NCBI RefSeq assembly: GCF_014648055.1
Contig: NZ_BMQJ01000005.1
Coordinates: 248,001-312,000 of the forward strand
Direction of reading: 5' to 3'
DNA from: Streptosporangium pseudovulgare
GTDB lineage: Bacteria; Actinomycetota; Actinomycetes; Streptosporangiales; Streptosporangiaceae
Length of the DNA: 64,000 bases
A program made the translations under genes and the position numbers. This document shows, one piece after another, positions 55,150-64,000 of this stretch. Under the pieces are notes generated by a model. That model did not search any database. It was given only the letters and a program-made list of their open reading frames with translations, and was not told the origin of the DNA. Every line of letters begins with the position of its first letter. The first letter of the stretch is position 1.

Positions 55150-55369
55150 GCTGCATCCCCCTGGGGGTTGGAATGTCATCTTGCGCGAGGTATCTACCCC
55201 ACAAGGGCGGACGGCACTACCGGGGGGTAGCCCCCGGCGATGAGATCAGCGCCACATTCGCCTGCCCCGACGAGGTACGGCCCGGCATCCGCCGCCGTGT
55301 CCCGGACCGCCCGCCCGTGGGGCCCCGTCCGTCCACCGTACGGCGCCGCACCGGCGGACCGGGCGCGGG

Positions 55370-56140
55370 TCAGACACGGATCACCTCCACGCCCGCCTCC
55401 GCGAACCGCGCCACGGACTCACCGGGCAGGCTCCCGTCGGTGACGAGGACGTCGACGGCGCCGATCGGGCAGATCCGGGCGAAGGCCCGGCGGCCGACCT
55501 TGGAGGCGTCGGCCACCACGACGACCCGGGCCGCCCGGCCGATCAGCAGGTTGTTGACCTCGGCCTCGCCCTCGTGGCGGGCCGACGCGCCCGCTTCGGG
55601 GTCGATCGCGTCCACGCCGAGGAACGCGATGTCGAGGGACACCCGCTCCAGCACCCCGGACGCCAGCGGGCCGATCAGCTCGTACGACTGCGGCCTCGCC
55701 ACCCCTCCGGTCACGACGATCTTCACGTGCCGCCGCACGGTCAGCTCCGCGGCGATGTTCAGGGCGTTCGTGACGAGGGTGAAGCCGATCTCCGGATCGG
55801 CGCGCAGGGCCAGCTCCCGGGCGACCTCCGAGGTGGTCGTGCCGCCGTTCACGCCGACGACCGCGCCGGGTTTCACCAGCTCGGCCGCGGCCCGCGCGAT
55901 CCGCTGCTTCTCCCCGGCGCGGCGGGCCGTCTTGTAGCGCAGCGGCAGGTCGTAGCTGACGCTCTGCGCGACCGCGCCGCCGCGCGTGCGCATGAGCATC
56001 TGCTGCTGGGCGAGCTGGTCGAAGTCGCGGCGGACGGTGGCCGCGGAGACGGCGAGCGCCTCGGCGGCCTGCTCCACCGACAGGCGCCCCTCCTGCGAGA
56101 GCAGTTCGAGGATCGCGTTCCAGCGCTCATAGCGGCTCAC
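55370..56140 (-). CDS. agaR: DeoR/AgaR-type transcriptional repressor
   Basis: 256 residues from GTG 56140, the first start that fits the family. The N-terminal DeoR helix-turn-helix is SRYERWNAILELLSQEGRLSVEQAAEALAVSAATVRRDFDQLAQ. The C-terminal sugar-phosphate sensor domain has VGVNGGTTTSEVARELA, NALNIAAEL and FLGVDAID. It is divergent from the agaS-like gene and, by position, represses the GalNAc/GalN-type catabolic operon to its right; a phosphorylated sugar from the pathway is the likely inducer. The gene symbol is inferred from context, so a GlpR role for the neighbouring glpD cannot be excluded. Confidence 0.88.
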   Translation of the reverse strand: MSRYERWNAILELLSQEGRLSVEQAAEALAVSAATVRRDFDQLAQQQMLMRTRGGAVAQSVSYDLPLRYKTARRAGEKQRIARAAAELVKPGAVVGVNGGTTTSEVARELALRADPEIGFTLVTNALNIAAELTVRRHVKIVVTGGVARPQSYELIGPLASGVLERVSLDIAFLGVDAIDPEAGASARHEGEAEVNNLLIGRAARVVVVADASKVGRRAFARICPIGAVDVLVTDGSLPGESVARFAEAGVEVIRV

Positions 56141-56169
56141 GGTGACCAGCCTGGCACAGCCCGGCGGGA

Positions 56170-56218
56170 AACTCACCTGTGCGCAAACTTGCTCATTTCT
56201 GCTATAAATCACTCATAA
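56170..56218. promoter_or_regulatory. three CTCA(C/T) direct repeats with 20-bp period, probable AgaR-type operator
   Basis: CTCAC at 56172, CTCAT at 56192 and CTCAT at 56212 begin at exact 20-bp intervals, on one DNA face within two helical turns. TATAAA at 56203-56208 lies between copies 2 and 3. The stretch is AT-rich and fills the gap between the divergent repressor (56140) and agaS-like (56241) genes. DeoR-family repressors commonly bind direct repeats of this sort. Confidence 0.65.
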
Positions 56219-56240
56219 ACGAACCATCAGGAGGCACGCC

Positions 56241-57137
56241 GTGACTGACGGGACCGCCGGAACCACCCGCACCGAAGCCGAGATCGCATCCCAGCCGGAC
56301 TGCTGGCGCCGCGTCGCCGAGGTGCCCGCGGGCGCGCTCCCGCGCCGGGGCGAGCGGGTGGCCGTCGTCGGCTGCGGCACCTCCTGGTTCATCGCCCAGG
56401 CGTACGCGACCCTGCGCGAGCGGGCCGGACACGGCGAGACCGACGCCTTCGCCGCCTCCGAGGCCCCGGCCGGGCGCTCCTACGACCGGGTGCTCGCCCT
56501 GACCCGATCGGGCACCACCACCGAGGTGCTGGAGCTGCTGGAGCGGCTGCGGCCCACCGGCACGCCGACGACGGCGATCACCGCCGACCCCTCGACCCCG
56601 ATCATGACGCTGGCCGACGAGGTCGTGGTGCTGGACTTCGCCGACGAGGAGTCGGTCGTGCAGACCCGCTTCGCCACCACCCAGCTCGCCCTGCTCCGCA
56701 CCCACCTCGGCGAGGACGTCTCCGGCGCGGTCGCCGACGCCGAGCGGGTGCTCGCCGAGCCGCTGCCCGACGAGCTGCTCTCCGCCGAGCAGTTCACGTT
56801 CCTGGGCCGCGGCTGGACGTACGGCCTGGCCCTGGAGGCCGCGCTGAAGATGCGCGAGGCGTGCCGGGCGTGGACCGAGTCCTACCCGGCGATGGAGTAC
56901 CGGCACGGGCCGATCAGCATCGCCGGGCCCGGCCGGATCACCTGGATGCTCGGCGAGGCCCCCGGCGGCCTGCGCGGCGAGGTGGAGGCCACCGGGGGGT
57001 CGTTCGTGGAGAGCGGCCTCGACCCCATGGCCGAGCTCGTGAGGGTGCAGCGGGTGGCGGTGGCGCGGGCCCGCGCCGCCGGTCTCGACCCCGACCGGCC
57101 GATGCACCTGACCCGCTCCGTCATCCTCCCCGGCTGA
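56241..57137 (+). CDS. agaS: SIS-domain sugar-phosphate isomerase/deaminase (AgaS-like)
   Basis: 298 residues from GTG 56241 with AGGAGG upstream. Two SIS domains: first VAVVGCGTSWFIAQAYATLRE and LALTRSGTTTEVLELL; second FLGRGWTYGLALEAALKMREAC followed by SYPAMEYRHGPIS. The EYRHGP segment is typical for GlmS-C-terminal-like and AgaS-like enzymes acting on amino-sugar 6-phosphates. It would deaminate/isomerise galactosamine-6-phosphate to tagatose-6-phosphate (or glucosamine-6-P to fructose-6-P). First gene of a four-gene run ending with the aldolase; the repressor is divergent. Confidence 0.88.
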   Translation: MTDGTAGTTRTEAEIASQPDCWRRVAEVPAGALPRRGERVAVVGCGTSWFIAQAYATLRERAGHGETDAFAASEAPAGRSYDRVLALTRSGTTTEVLELLERLRPTGTPTTAITADPSTPIMTLADEVVVLDFADEESVVQTRFATTQLALLRTHLGEDVSGAVADAERVLAEPLPDELLSAEQFTFLGRGWTYGLALEAALKMREACRAWTESYPAMEYRHGPISIAGPGRITWMLGEAPGGLRGEVEATGGSFVESGLDPMAELVRVQRVAVARARAAGLDPDRPMHLTRSVILPG

Positions 57138-57237
57138 CGCGAAGGGGCGGGGAGGAACCCCATGCCGGTGCGCATCGTGACGGATCCCGCCGTACCGCCG
57201 CGAACCGGGTCCGCCGGGAACCGGAGAGGATAGGGCC

Positions 57238-58374
57238 ATGAGCATCACTCTCGCCGACGCCCGTGTCGTGACCCCCGAAGGCGTGCACGAAGGCTGGCTC
57301 ACCGTGGAAGACGGCCGCATCACCCACGTGGGCCGGGGCGCCGCCCCCGGACCGGGTCACAGCCTCGCGGGCCGGTACGTCGTTCCGGGCTTCGTCGACA
57401 TCCACTGCCACGGCGGGGCGGGCGGATCCTTCCCGAACGGCGACCAGGACGAGGCCCGCCGGATCGCCGCCCTGCACGCCCGGCACGGCACCACCACGCT
57501 GATGGCGAGCCTGGTCACCGCGGGCCTGGACGACCTGGCCCGCGCCACCTCCGCCCTGGCCGACCTGTGCGAGGACGGCCTGCTCGCCGGCATCCACTTC
57601 GAGGGCCCCTACATCTCCCGGGCCCGCTGCGGCGCGCACGACCCGGCCCTGCTGCGCGACCCCTCGCCCGGGGAGTTCGCCGGCCTGCTCGCGGCGGGCC
57701 GGGGGCACGTCCGGATGCTCACCATCGCCGCGGAGCTGCCCGGCGCGCTGGACACCGTCCGGGAGGCGGCGGCGAACGGCGTGATCGCCGCCCTCGGCCA
57801 CAGCGACGCCACCTACGAGCAGACCCTCGCCGGCATCGACGCCGGCGCCCGCGTCGCGACGCACCTGTACAACGCGATGCCGCCACTGCACCACCGGAAG
57901 CCGGGGCCGATCGCCGCGCTGCTGGAGGACGAGCGGGTCACGGTCGAGCTGATCAACGACGGGGTGCACCTGCACCCGGCGATGACCCGCCTGGCCTACG
58001 ACGTCGCGGGACCCGCCCGGACCGTCCTGATCACCGACGCGATGGCGGCGGCCGGCATGGGCGACGGCTCCTACCGGCTCGGCCCGATGAAGGTCGAGGT
58101 CACCGGCGGCGTCGCCCGGCTCGCCGAGGGCGGCTCCATCGCGGGCAGCACGCTCACCATGGACGTCGCCTTCCGGCGCGCCGTCCGGGAGGCCGGGCTG
58201 TCCATGACCGAGGCCGCCGAGGTCACCGCGCTCACCCCGGCGCGGGTGCTCGGCCTCGACGACCGCCTCGGGTCCGTCTCCGTCGGCAGGCAGGCCGACC
58301 TGGTGGTCCTCACCGACGACCTGGAGGTCGCGGGCGTCATGAGGCATGGAATCTGGATCACCGAACCCCGATGA
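57238..58374 (+). CDS. nagA: N-acetylglucosamine/galactosamine-6-phosphate deacetylase
   Basis: 378 residues from ATG 57238 with GGAGAGGA upstream. Amidohydrolase-fold deacetylase: metal-binding DIHCHGGAG near residue 56, HFEGPYISRARCGAHD, ALGHSDATYEQ, HLYNAMPPLHHRKPG, and the catalytic Asp in ITDAMAAAG. All are conserved in NagA. It removes acetate from GlcNAc-6-P or GalNAc-6-P. Neighbouring AgaS-like, PfkB and class II aldolase genes favour GalNAc-6-P (AgaA), but the sequence does not distinguish the two. Length is normal (about 380). Confidence 0.93.
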   Translation: MSITLADARVVTPEGVHEGWLTVEDGRITHVGRGAAPGPGHSLAGRYVVPGFVDIHCHGGAGGSFPNGDQDEARRIAALHARHGTTTLMASLVTAGLDDLARATSALADLCEDGLLAGIHFEGPYISRARCGAHDPALLRDPSPGEFAGLLAAGRGHVRMLTIAAELPGALDTVREAAANGVIAALGHSDATYEQTLAGIDAGARVATHLYNAMPPLHHRKPGPIAALLEDERVTVELINDGVHLHPAMTRLAYDVAGPARTVLITDAMAAAGMGDGSYRLGPMKVEVTGGVARLAEGGSIAGSTLTMDVAFRRAVREAGLSMTEAAEVTALTPARVLGLDDRLGSVSVGRQADLVVLTDDLEVAGVMRHGIWITEPR

Positions 58375-58429
58375 CATCCTGGCCCGGCCCTCCCCTGCCG
58401 GGTCGGGAGGTCCCGCCGAAAGGTTTCCG

Positions 58430-59584
58430 ATGAGCTTCCCCGCGGCCGGTTCCGGCACGATCCTCACCGTCACGCTCAACCTGGCGCTGGACGTCACCTA
58501 CGTGGCCGACGGCGTCGACTGGGACGGCGTCAACCGGGTGCGGTCCGTCCACCGCCGGGCCGGCGGCAAGGGGGTCAACGTGGCCAGGGTGCTGGCCGCC
58601 CTCGGCCGCGACGTCCTCGTCACCGGCCTGGCCGGCGGGCCGAACGGCCGGGCCGCCGAAGCCGACCTGTCCGCGGCGGGCCTGCCCGCCGCCCTCACCC
58701 CCATCGCCGCCGAGTCGCGCGCCACCCTCGCGGTCTGCGACCCCGCCCCGCTCCCGTACGGCACGGCGCCGGCCGGTCCGGTCCCGGGTGGCCCGGCTTC
58801 GGACGGCACCGCGCCGGAGGACGTGGCCCCGGCCCGGACGGCCGGTCCGCGCACCGCCCTGTTCAACGAGCCGGGGCCGGTGGTCACCGAGGCGGAGCTG
58901 GACGACTTCCTGCGCGGTTACGACCGGCGGCTCGGGGCCGCCGCGGCCGTCGTGATCTCCGGCAGCCTGCCCCCCGGGGTTCCGGCCGGCTTCTACGCCG
59001 AACTCGCCGCGCGGGCCCGCGGGCGCGGCGTCCCGGCGATCGTGGACGCCGACGGCGAGCCGCTCCGCGCCGCCCCGGCGGGCCGCCCCGCCGTCCTCAA
59101 ACCCAACGCCGAGGAGCTGGCCCGCGCCCTGTCCGCCGCGGACCTCCGGGCGCCGGGCGGTGCTCCGGAGACCGGTGGGGGGCAGGCCGGTGGTTCGGAG
59201 GCCCACGGGACACCGGCCGGCGTTCCGGGGACCGGGCACGCGCCGATCACCGACGCGCTGGCCGGGGCCGGGGTCCTGCGGCGCGACGGTGCGGAGTCGG
59301 TCGTGGTCTCCCTCGGCGCGGACGGGCTCCTGGCGGTGACCCCCGAGGGGGCCTGGCGGGCGGCCATGCCGTACCGGGTGGCGGGGAACCCGACCGGGGC
59401 CGGTGACGCGCTCGTCGCGGGGCTGGCACTGGGCCTGGTGGAGGGCACGCCCTGGCCGGACCGGCTGCGCCGCGCGGCGGCCCTGGGCGCGGCCGCGGTG
59501 GCGGCGCCGGTCGCGGGCGACTTCGACGAGGAGACGTTCCGGCGGGTCCGCCCCGGCATCCGGGTGGACCCCGTCGGCCCCTGA
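58430..59584 (+). CDS. PfkB-family sugar-phosphate kinase (tagatose-6-P / fructose-1-P kinase-like)
   Basis: 384 residues from ATG 58430 (GAAAGG upstream). Ribokinase fold: TLNLALDVTYV near the N-terminus, RAGGKGVNVARVLAALG, VISGSLPPGVPAGFYAEL, and the ATP/anion hole NPTGAGDALVAGLALG with the catalytic Asp. Two Gly/Ala/Pro-rich inserts (near 105-135 and 240-280) make it about 70 residues longer than usual. The LacC/PfkB subgroup phosphorylates tagatose-6-P or fructose-1-P/6-P. Between a NagA-type deacetylase and a class II aldolase, tagatose-6-phosphate kinase is the most economical role; unproven. Confidence 0.88.
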   Translation: MSFPAAGSGTILTVTLNLALDVTYVADGVDWDGVNRVRSVHRRAGGKGVNVARVLAALGRDVLVTGLAGGPNGRAAEADLSAAGLPAALTPIAAESRATLAVCDPAPLPYGTAPAGPVPGGPASDGTAPEDVAPARTAGPRTALFNEPGPVVTEAELDDFLRGYDRRLGAAAAVVISGSLPPGVPAGFYAELAARARGRGVPAIVDADGEPLRAAPAGRPAVLKPNAEELARALSAADLRAPGGAPETGGGQAGGSEAHGTPAGVPGTGHAPITDALAGAGVLRRDGAESVVVSLGADGLLAVTPEGAWRAAMPYRVAGNPTGAGDALVAGLALGLVEGTPWPDRLRRAAALGAAAVAAPVAGDFDEETFRRVRPGIRVDPVGP

Positions 59585-59741
59585 TCCGCCACATCCCCCT
59601 TCGATCTCCCCCGTCCCCTCTCCCCCGGCCCCTCCGGCTCCTCCCCGCTCCGGCCCCGTCCGGCCTCGCACCGCCCCTCCAGCTTCCGTAGACCCCTCCC
59701 ATCCCGGGCCCGGCCCGGACCCCGTAGACGAAAGGGTGACC

Positions 59742-60566
59742 ATGCCTGTTGCCGGCATCGGAGACATCATCGACGCCGCCCCGGCGGGCGTCGGCGCGTT
59801 CAACGTCATCCAACTGGAGCACGCCGAGGCGATCGTCGCCGGCGCGGAGGCCGCGGGCATGCCGGTCGTGCTGCAGATCAGCGAGAACTGCGTCCGCTTC
59901 CACGGAGCCCTGGCCCCGATCGCGGCCGCGTCGCTCGCGGTGGCCCGCGCGGCGGCGGTCCCCGTCGCGGTGCACCTCGACCACGCCACCGACCGGGCGC
60001 TAGTGGAGGAGGCCCTGGAGCTGGGCCTGGGGTCGGTGATGTTCGACGCCTCAGCGCTGCCCGACGAGGAGAACGTGGCCGCCACCGCCGAGGTCGCCGC
60101 GCTGTGCCACGGACGCGGCGTCTGGGTGGAGGCGGAGCTCGGCGAGGTCGGCGGCAAGGACGGGGTGCACGCGCCGGGTGTCAGGACCAGGCCGCACGAG
60201 GCGGTGGACTACGTCGCCAGGACCGGTGTCGACGCGCTGGCCGTGGCGGTGGGCAGCTCCCACGCCATGACCACCAAGGACGCCGTCCTCGACCTTGAGC
60301 TGATCGCGAGGCTGCACGCCGCCGTACCGGTGCCGCTGGTGCTCCACGGCTCCTCGGGCGTGCCCGACGAGACCCTGCGCGCCGCCGTACGGCAGGGCAT
60401 GAAGAAGATCAACATCGCCACGCACCTCAACGTGGCCTTCACCCGCGCGGTCCGCGAGCACCTGGCGGCCGACGAGAAGGTCGTGGACCCCCGCAAGTAC
60501 CTGGGGTCGGGCCGTACGGCCGTCGCCACCGAGGTCACCCGGCTCCTGGGCGTCCTGGCGGGCTGA
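59742..60566 (+). CDS. class II tagatose/fructose-bisphosphate aldolase (KbaY/GatY-like)
   Basis: 274 residues from ATG 59742 (AAAGGG upstream); GTG 59736 is possible. The zinc-dependent class II aldolase motifs are present: GAFNVIQLEHAEAIVAGAE, HLDHATD for the metal and catalytic Asp, EAELGEVGGKDG, VAVGSSHAM and VLHGSSGVPDE. Short size and motif form are like GatY/KbaY and AgaY. It splits tagatose-1,6-bisphosphate (or fructose-1,6-bisphosphate) to dihydroxyacetone phosphate and glyceraldehyde-3-phosphate. Last gene of the amino-sugar set; a hairpin at 60587-60610 follows. Confidence 0.93.
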   Translation: MPVAGIGDIIDAAPAGVGAFNVIQLEHAEAIVAGAEAAGMPVVLQISENCVRFHGALAPIAAASLAVARAAAVPVAVHLDHATDRALVEEALELGLGSVMFDASALPDEENVAATAEVAALCHGRGVWVEAELGEVGGKDGVHAPGVRTRPHEAVDYVARTGVDALAVAVGSSHAMTTKDAVLDLELIARLHAAVPVPLVLHGSSGVPDETLRAAVRQGMKKINIATHLNVAFTRAVREHLAADEKVVDPRKYLGSGRTAVATEVTRLLGVLAG

Positions 60567-60586
60567 GCCCCGGGGTCACCGGGCTT

Positions 60587-60610
60587 CCGGTCCCGGAAGA
60601 GCGGGACCGG
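60587..60610 (+). terminator. hairpin after the aldolase gene
   Basis: Arms CCGGTCCC (60587-60594) and GGGACCGG (60603-60610) around an 8-nt loop, 20 bp past the aldolase stop, in the 145-bp convergent gap before the HTH gene. GC-rich stem without U-run. Confidence 0.65.
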
Positions 60611-60711
60611 GGGTCACGATCGTTCCGGCCGCCGGAGGAGCGGGCGCCCGGGGGCACGGTCTCTCCGCCCGCCGGAAGGCCGCTCCGGGTTCCGGGCGTC
60701 CACCGGGCCGG

Positions 60712-61731
60712 TCAGGGCCAGTCCCAGCGGACGCCGACCGCGCCGGGCCCGAACGGTCCGGTCACCAGGTGGACCGCGTGGTGGGCGTTGAGGGTCAGCG
60801 CGCTCTCCGCGTCCTCCCGCCCGCCCGGTCCGCACCCGGCGGGCCCGCGGTCGTCCGTTCCACGCTCGTCCGGCCCGTGGTCACCCGGATCGCGGTCGCC
60901 CGGCCCGGGAGCGTGACGGGCGAAGCGGCGGACGCGGGCCGGGAGCGCGGCCGGAGAGAAGGCGACCCGCAGGACGTACTGGTCGGCGGGGAACCGGAAG
61001 GCCCGCTCGTACTCGGTGGTCTCCACGCCGCTCGGGTCGGCGAGCTCGTAGCGGATCACCTGGGTCTCACCGGCCTCCAGCGCCCGGCCGAACAGCAGCT
61101 CGGCCACCACCAGCGCGGTCGCCCCGTCGCGCCGGATCCGGCCGACCCGGCAGTCCTCCAGCGCCCTGATCCGCACGCGCTCCACGTCACATCCCAGGTC
61201 TCCCCGGTAGACCATGATGAACCGGTCGGGGTCGTCCCGGCGGGCCCGCACCACCTGGAGCGTCTCGCGCCGCGTGGCGCTGCGGTCGGTCCCGATCTGC
61301 AGGGTCTCGTACATCGCGGTGACGTGCAGGCGGCGGTCGTCGGCCACCCCGTCCAGGTCGTGGAGCAGCGCCGACAGGGTGTTTGCCGATCCGGCGAACG
61401 GGGCGGCGGGCTCCCCGTCGCCCGCCGGGGACCGCGTGCCCTGCCCGCGCCCCCGGGGACGCGGCGGGCCGAGCAGCCCCATCAGGGACCGCGGCGGCAG
61501 GGCGAGGATCTCCTCCAGCGCGCGTACGGCGCGCAGCGACTCGGGCCGCTCCGGGCGGCGCAGGCCCTGCTGCCAGTAGCTCAGGCTCGTCATCCCGACC
61601 CGCAGCCCGCGTTCCTCCAGGTGCCGGCGGAGCCGCTCCAGGGTCAGGCCCCGCGCCTCCACCGCGGCGCGCAGCGCGGCGTGGAACGGCCCCTCGTTGA
61701 GGGCGAGGCGGAGCTGCGGGTCATCCGGCAC
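60712..61731 (-). CDS. XRE-like HTH regulator with large C-terminal domain
   Basis: 339 residues from ATG 61731. N-terminal helix-turn-helix: FHAALRAAVEARGLTLERLRRHLEERGLRVGMTSLSYWQQGLRRPERPESL, then RAVRALEEILALPPRSL, as in XRE-type proteins. The remaining ~240 residues form a beta-rich domain (LQIGTDRSATRRETLQVVRARRDDPDRFIMVYRGD, VVAELLFGRALEAGETQVIRYEL). A Gly/Asp/Pro-rich repeat insertion (GDRDPGDHGPDERGTDDRGP, residues ~276-295) precedes the last strands. Function of the large domain is unknown. It is downstream of guaB3 on the same strand, 250 bp away, with an AT-rich start region of its own. Confidence 0.75.
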   Translation of the reverse strand: MPDDPQLRLALNEGPFHAALRAAVEARGLTLERLRRHLEERGLRVGMTSLSYWQQGLRRPERPESLRAVRALEEILALPPRSLMGLLGPPRPRGRGQGTRSPAGDGEPAAPFAGSANTLSALLHDLDGVADDRRLHVTAMYETLQIGTDRSATRRETLQVVRARRDDPDRFIMVYRGDLGCDVERVRIRALEDCRVGRIRRDGATALVVAELLFGRALEAGETQVIRYELADPSGVETTEYERAFRFPADQYVLRVAFSPAALPARVRRFARHAPGPGDRDPGDHGPDERGTDDRGPAGCGPGGREDAESALTLNAHHAVHLVTGPFGPGAVGVRWDWP

Positions 61732-61861
61732 AGGGGAATGTTCACAGATTTTCCGTCATACGTCATTTTCGCGCCTGTCGCTCACATTTGTCCGACGTTG
61801 CGCGTCACACGACCGTCGCACGCCGCGCGGACGTCACGCGCCACGCGACCGCACCCCGGCG

Positions 61862-61961
61862 CCACGGGCCGACCGGAAGGCCACGGGCCGGCCGGAAGAC
61901 CACGGGCCGGCCGGCGGACATCACGGCCGTGACCGGCGGAAGGCCACGGCCGTGACCGGCG
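61862..61961. repeat. short tandem repeats between guaB3 and the HTH gene
   Basis: Three 19-bp units (61862, 61881, 61900; each starts CCACGGGCCG) are followed by two 17-bp copies of CACGGCCGTGACCGGCG (61922 and 61945). The array fills the 3' side of guaB3 up to about 20 bp from its stop. No coding frame or other signal is apparent in 61732-61981 apart from the AT-rich HTH-gene promoter region near 61740-61800. Confidence 0.75.
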
Positions 61962-61981
61962 AAGGCGCCGGGGGCGGGACG

Positions 61982-63100
61982 TCAGCTGCCCTGCGGGGCG
62001 ACGACGACCTCGACGCGCTGGAACTCCTTCAGGTCGGAGTATCCGGCGGTGGCCATCGTGCGCTTGAGCGCGCCCATGAGGTTCATCGAGCCGTCGGCGA
62101 CCGAGGAGGGGCCGTGCAGGATCTGCTCCAGCGTCCCGACCGTGTCGAACCTCACCCTCTTGCCGCGGGGCAGCTCGGGGTGCTGGGCCTCGGAGCCCCA
62201 GTGGAAGCCGCGCCCGGGGGCCTCGGCGGCCCGGGCCAGCGGCGAGCCGACCATGACCGCGTCCGAGCCGCAGGCGATGGCCTTGGCGATGTCACCGGAG
62301 GTGCCCATGCCACCGTCGGCGATCACGTGGACGTAGCGGCCGCCGGACTCGTCCATGTAGTCGCGGCGGGCCGCGGCCACGTCGGAGATCGCGGTGGCCA
62401 TCGGGACCGCCACGCCCAGCACGGTGCGGGTGGTGTGCGAGGCGCCGCCGCCGAAGCCGACCAGCACGCCGGCCGCGCCGGTCCGCATCAGGTGCAGCGC
62501 GGCGGTGTAGGTGGCGCAGCCTCCGACGATCACCGGGACGTCGAGCTCGTAGATGAACTGCTTGAGGTTCAGCGGCTCGGCCCGCCCGGAGACGTGCTCG
62601 GCGGAGACCGTGGTGCCGCGGATCACGAAGATGTCCACGCCCGCGTCGATGACGGCCTTGTGGTACTGGACCGTGCGCTGCGGGGACAGCCGGACGGCCG
62701 TGGTCACCCCGGCCTCGCGGATCTCCGCGATGCGGCGGCCGATCAGCTCCTCCTTGATCGGCGCGCTGTAGATCTCCTGGAGCCGCCGGGTGGCGGCCTC
62801 ACCCTGCAGCTCGGCCACCTCGGCCAGCAGGGACGCGGGGTCGTCGTAGCGGGTCCACAGCCCTTCGAGGTCGAGTACGGCGAGGCCGCCGAGCCGGCCG
62901 ACCTCGATCGCGGTCGCGGGCGAGACGACGCTGTCCATCGGGCTCACCACGACGGGCAGCTCGAACCGGTAGGCGTCGATCTGCCAGGCGATCGAGACCT
63001 CCTCCGGGTCGCGGGTACGCCGGGACGGGACGATGCCGATCTCGTCCAGCGCGTAGGCACGACGGCCGTTCTTGCCGCGCCCGATCTCCACCTGAGTCAT
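61982..63100 (-). CDS. guaB3: GuaB3-family IMP dehydrogenase-related protein
   Basis: 372 residues from ATG 63100. TIM-barrel relative of IMP dehydrogenase without CBS domains: DEIGIVPSRRTRDPEEV, the cofactor/phosphate region IADGGMGTSGDIAKAIACGSDAVMVGSPLARA, and GVLVGFGGGASHTTR at the flexible loop where IMPDH has GPGSICTT. The catalytic Cys of IMPDH is therefore absent. This is the actinobacterial GuaB3 family (Rv3410c-like), conserved next to guaB. Its biochemical role is not firmly known. It lies directly downstream of guaB, 141 bp apart. Confidence 0.95.
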   Translation of the reverse strand: MTQVEIGRGKNGRRAYALDEIGIVPSRRTRDPEEVSIAWQIDAYRFELPVVVSPMDSVVSPATAIEVGRLGGLAVLDLEGLWTRYDDPASLLAEVAELQGEAATRRLQEIYSAPIKEELIGRRIAEIREAGVTTAVRLSPQRTVQYHKAVIDAGVDIFVIRGTTVSAEHVSGRAEPLNLKQFIYELDVPVIVGGCATYTAALHLMRTGAAGVLVGFGGGASHTTRTVLGVAVPMATAISDVAAARRDYMDESGGRYVHVIADGGMGTSGDIAKAIACGSDAVMVGSPLARAAEAPGRGFHWGSEAQHPELPRGKRVRFDTVGTLEQILHGPSSVADGSMNLMGALKRTMATAGYSDLKEFQRVEVVVAPQGS

Positions 63101-63241
63101 ATGTCTGTCTTTCCCATTTCGTGCAGGTGCGGCGCACGCGAGCGGGCGCGAGCCGTACCTGCCGTCTCGGTCCGCCCACTCGGCGTGCCTGGTACGAGTC
63201 GGTCGTTTCCGTCGTCCGCCCCGGGCATCCGCGGCCGGCCC

Positions 63242-64000
<759 letters not shown>

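Overview
The window reads as chromosomal DNA of a high-GC, Gram-positive filamentous actinomycete. A Streptosporangiales-type organism (Streptosporangium or Nonomuraea-like) is my best guess. This rests on the very high GC, frequent GTG/TTG starts and ATGA/GTGA stop-start overlaps, ECF sigma factors paired with CU044_5270-type membrane proteins, and a guaB - guaB3 - (SSADH) - ChoD-like - guaA backbone resembling the mycobacterial arrangement. Genus is not established. No rRNA, tRNA, CRISPR array, transposase or integrase was recognised.

Layout. 1-2.8 kb: end of a membrane protein gene, then a palindrome-controlled small operon (VOC protein, PNPOx-like flavoprotein, 3Fe-4S ferredoxin, DUF1348 protein). 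2.9-8.5 kb: a form-II CO-dehydrogenase-like coxSLM operon followed by a CoxG-like protein with a repeat linker and a C-terminal membrane anchor. 8.6-12 kb: two tandem ECF sigma / membrane partner modules. 12-13.8 kb: GNAT enzyme, and a MarR regulator divergent from a SnoaL-like protein. 13.9-35 kb: a large cell-surface glycopolymer locus. It holds three giant proteins fusing a GT2 glycosyltransferase to a TagF-type polyol-phosphate transferase, two GT4 enzymes coupled to two of them, two sulfotransferases, a CDP-alcohol phosphatidyltransferase, a UDP-galactopyranose-mutase-like flavoprotein, a polytopic GT-C/DUF6020-like protein, a secreted polysaccharide deacetylase and an acyltransferase.

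35.2-45.8 kb: housekeeping and mixed metabolism (SnoaL-like protein, guaA, DUF885 peptidase-like protein, GNAT, PLP decarboxylase, ChoD-like oxidoreductase, aldehyde dehydrogenase). Embedded in it is a tiny bicistron that looks like a HicA-type toxin with an HTH partner. 45.9-53.3 kb: secreted or surface proteins (beta-propeller lipoprotein, M36 metallopeptidase, and a WxL-like protein followed by a DUF916/WxL-interacting-like membrane protein). 53.4-60.6 kb: glpD and an amino-sugar (GalNAc/GalN-like) catabolic set: DeoR repressor, SIS isomerase/deaminase, NagA-type deacetylase, PfkB kinase and class II aldolase. 60.7-64 kb: an HTH protein, guaB3 and the 3' part of guaB.

How the parts fit. 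The 14-35 kb locus plausibly builds, decorates (sulfate, acyl, deacetylation) and attaches a teichoic-acid-like polymer. The amino-sugar genes would take GalNAc-6-P through deacetylation, isomerisation/deamination, phosphorylation and aldol cleavage to triose phosphates; the transporter is not in the window. Many proteins carry Gly/Ala/Pro/Thr-rich low-complexity insertions encoded by short in-frame DNA repeats, a recurring oddity here. Coordinates of most starts were checked against start codons and Shine-Dalgarno-like sequences; functional calls rest on motif recognition, not on database searches.
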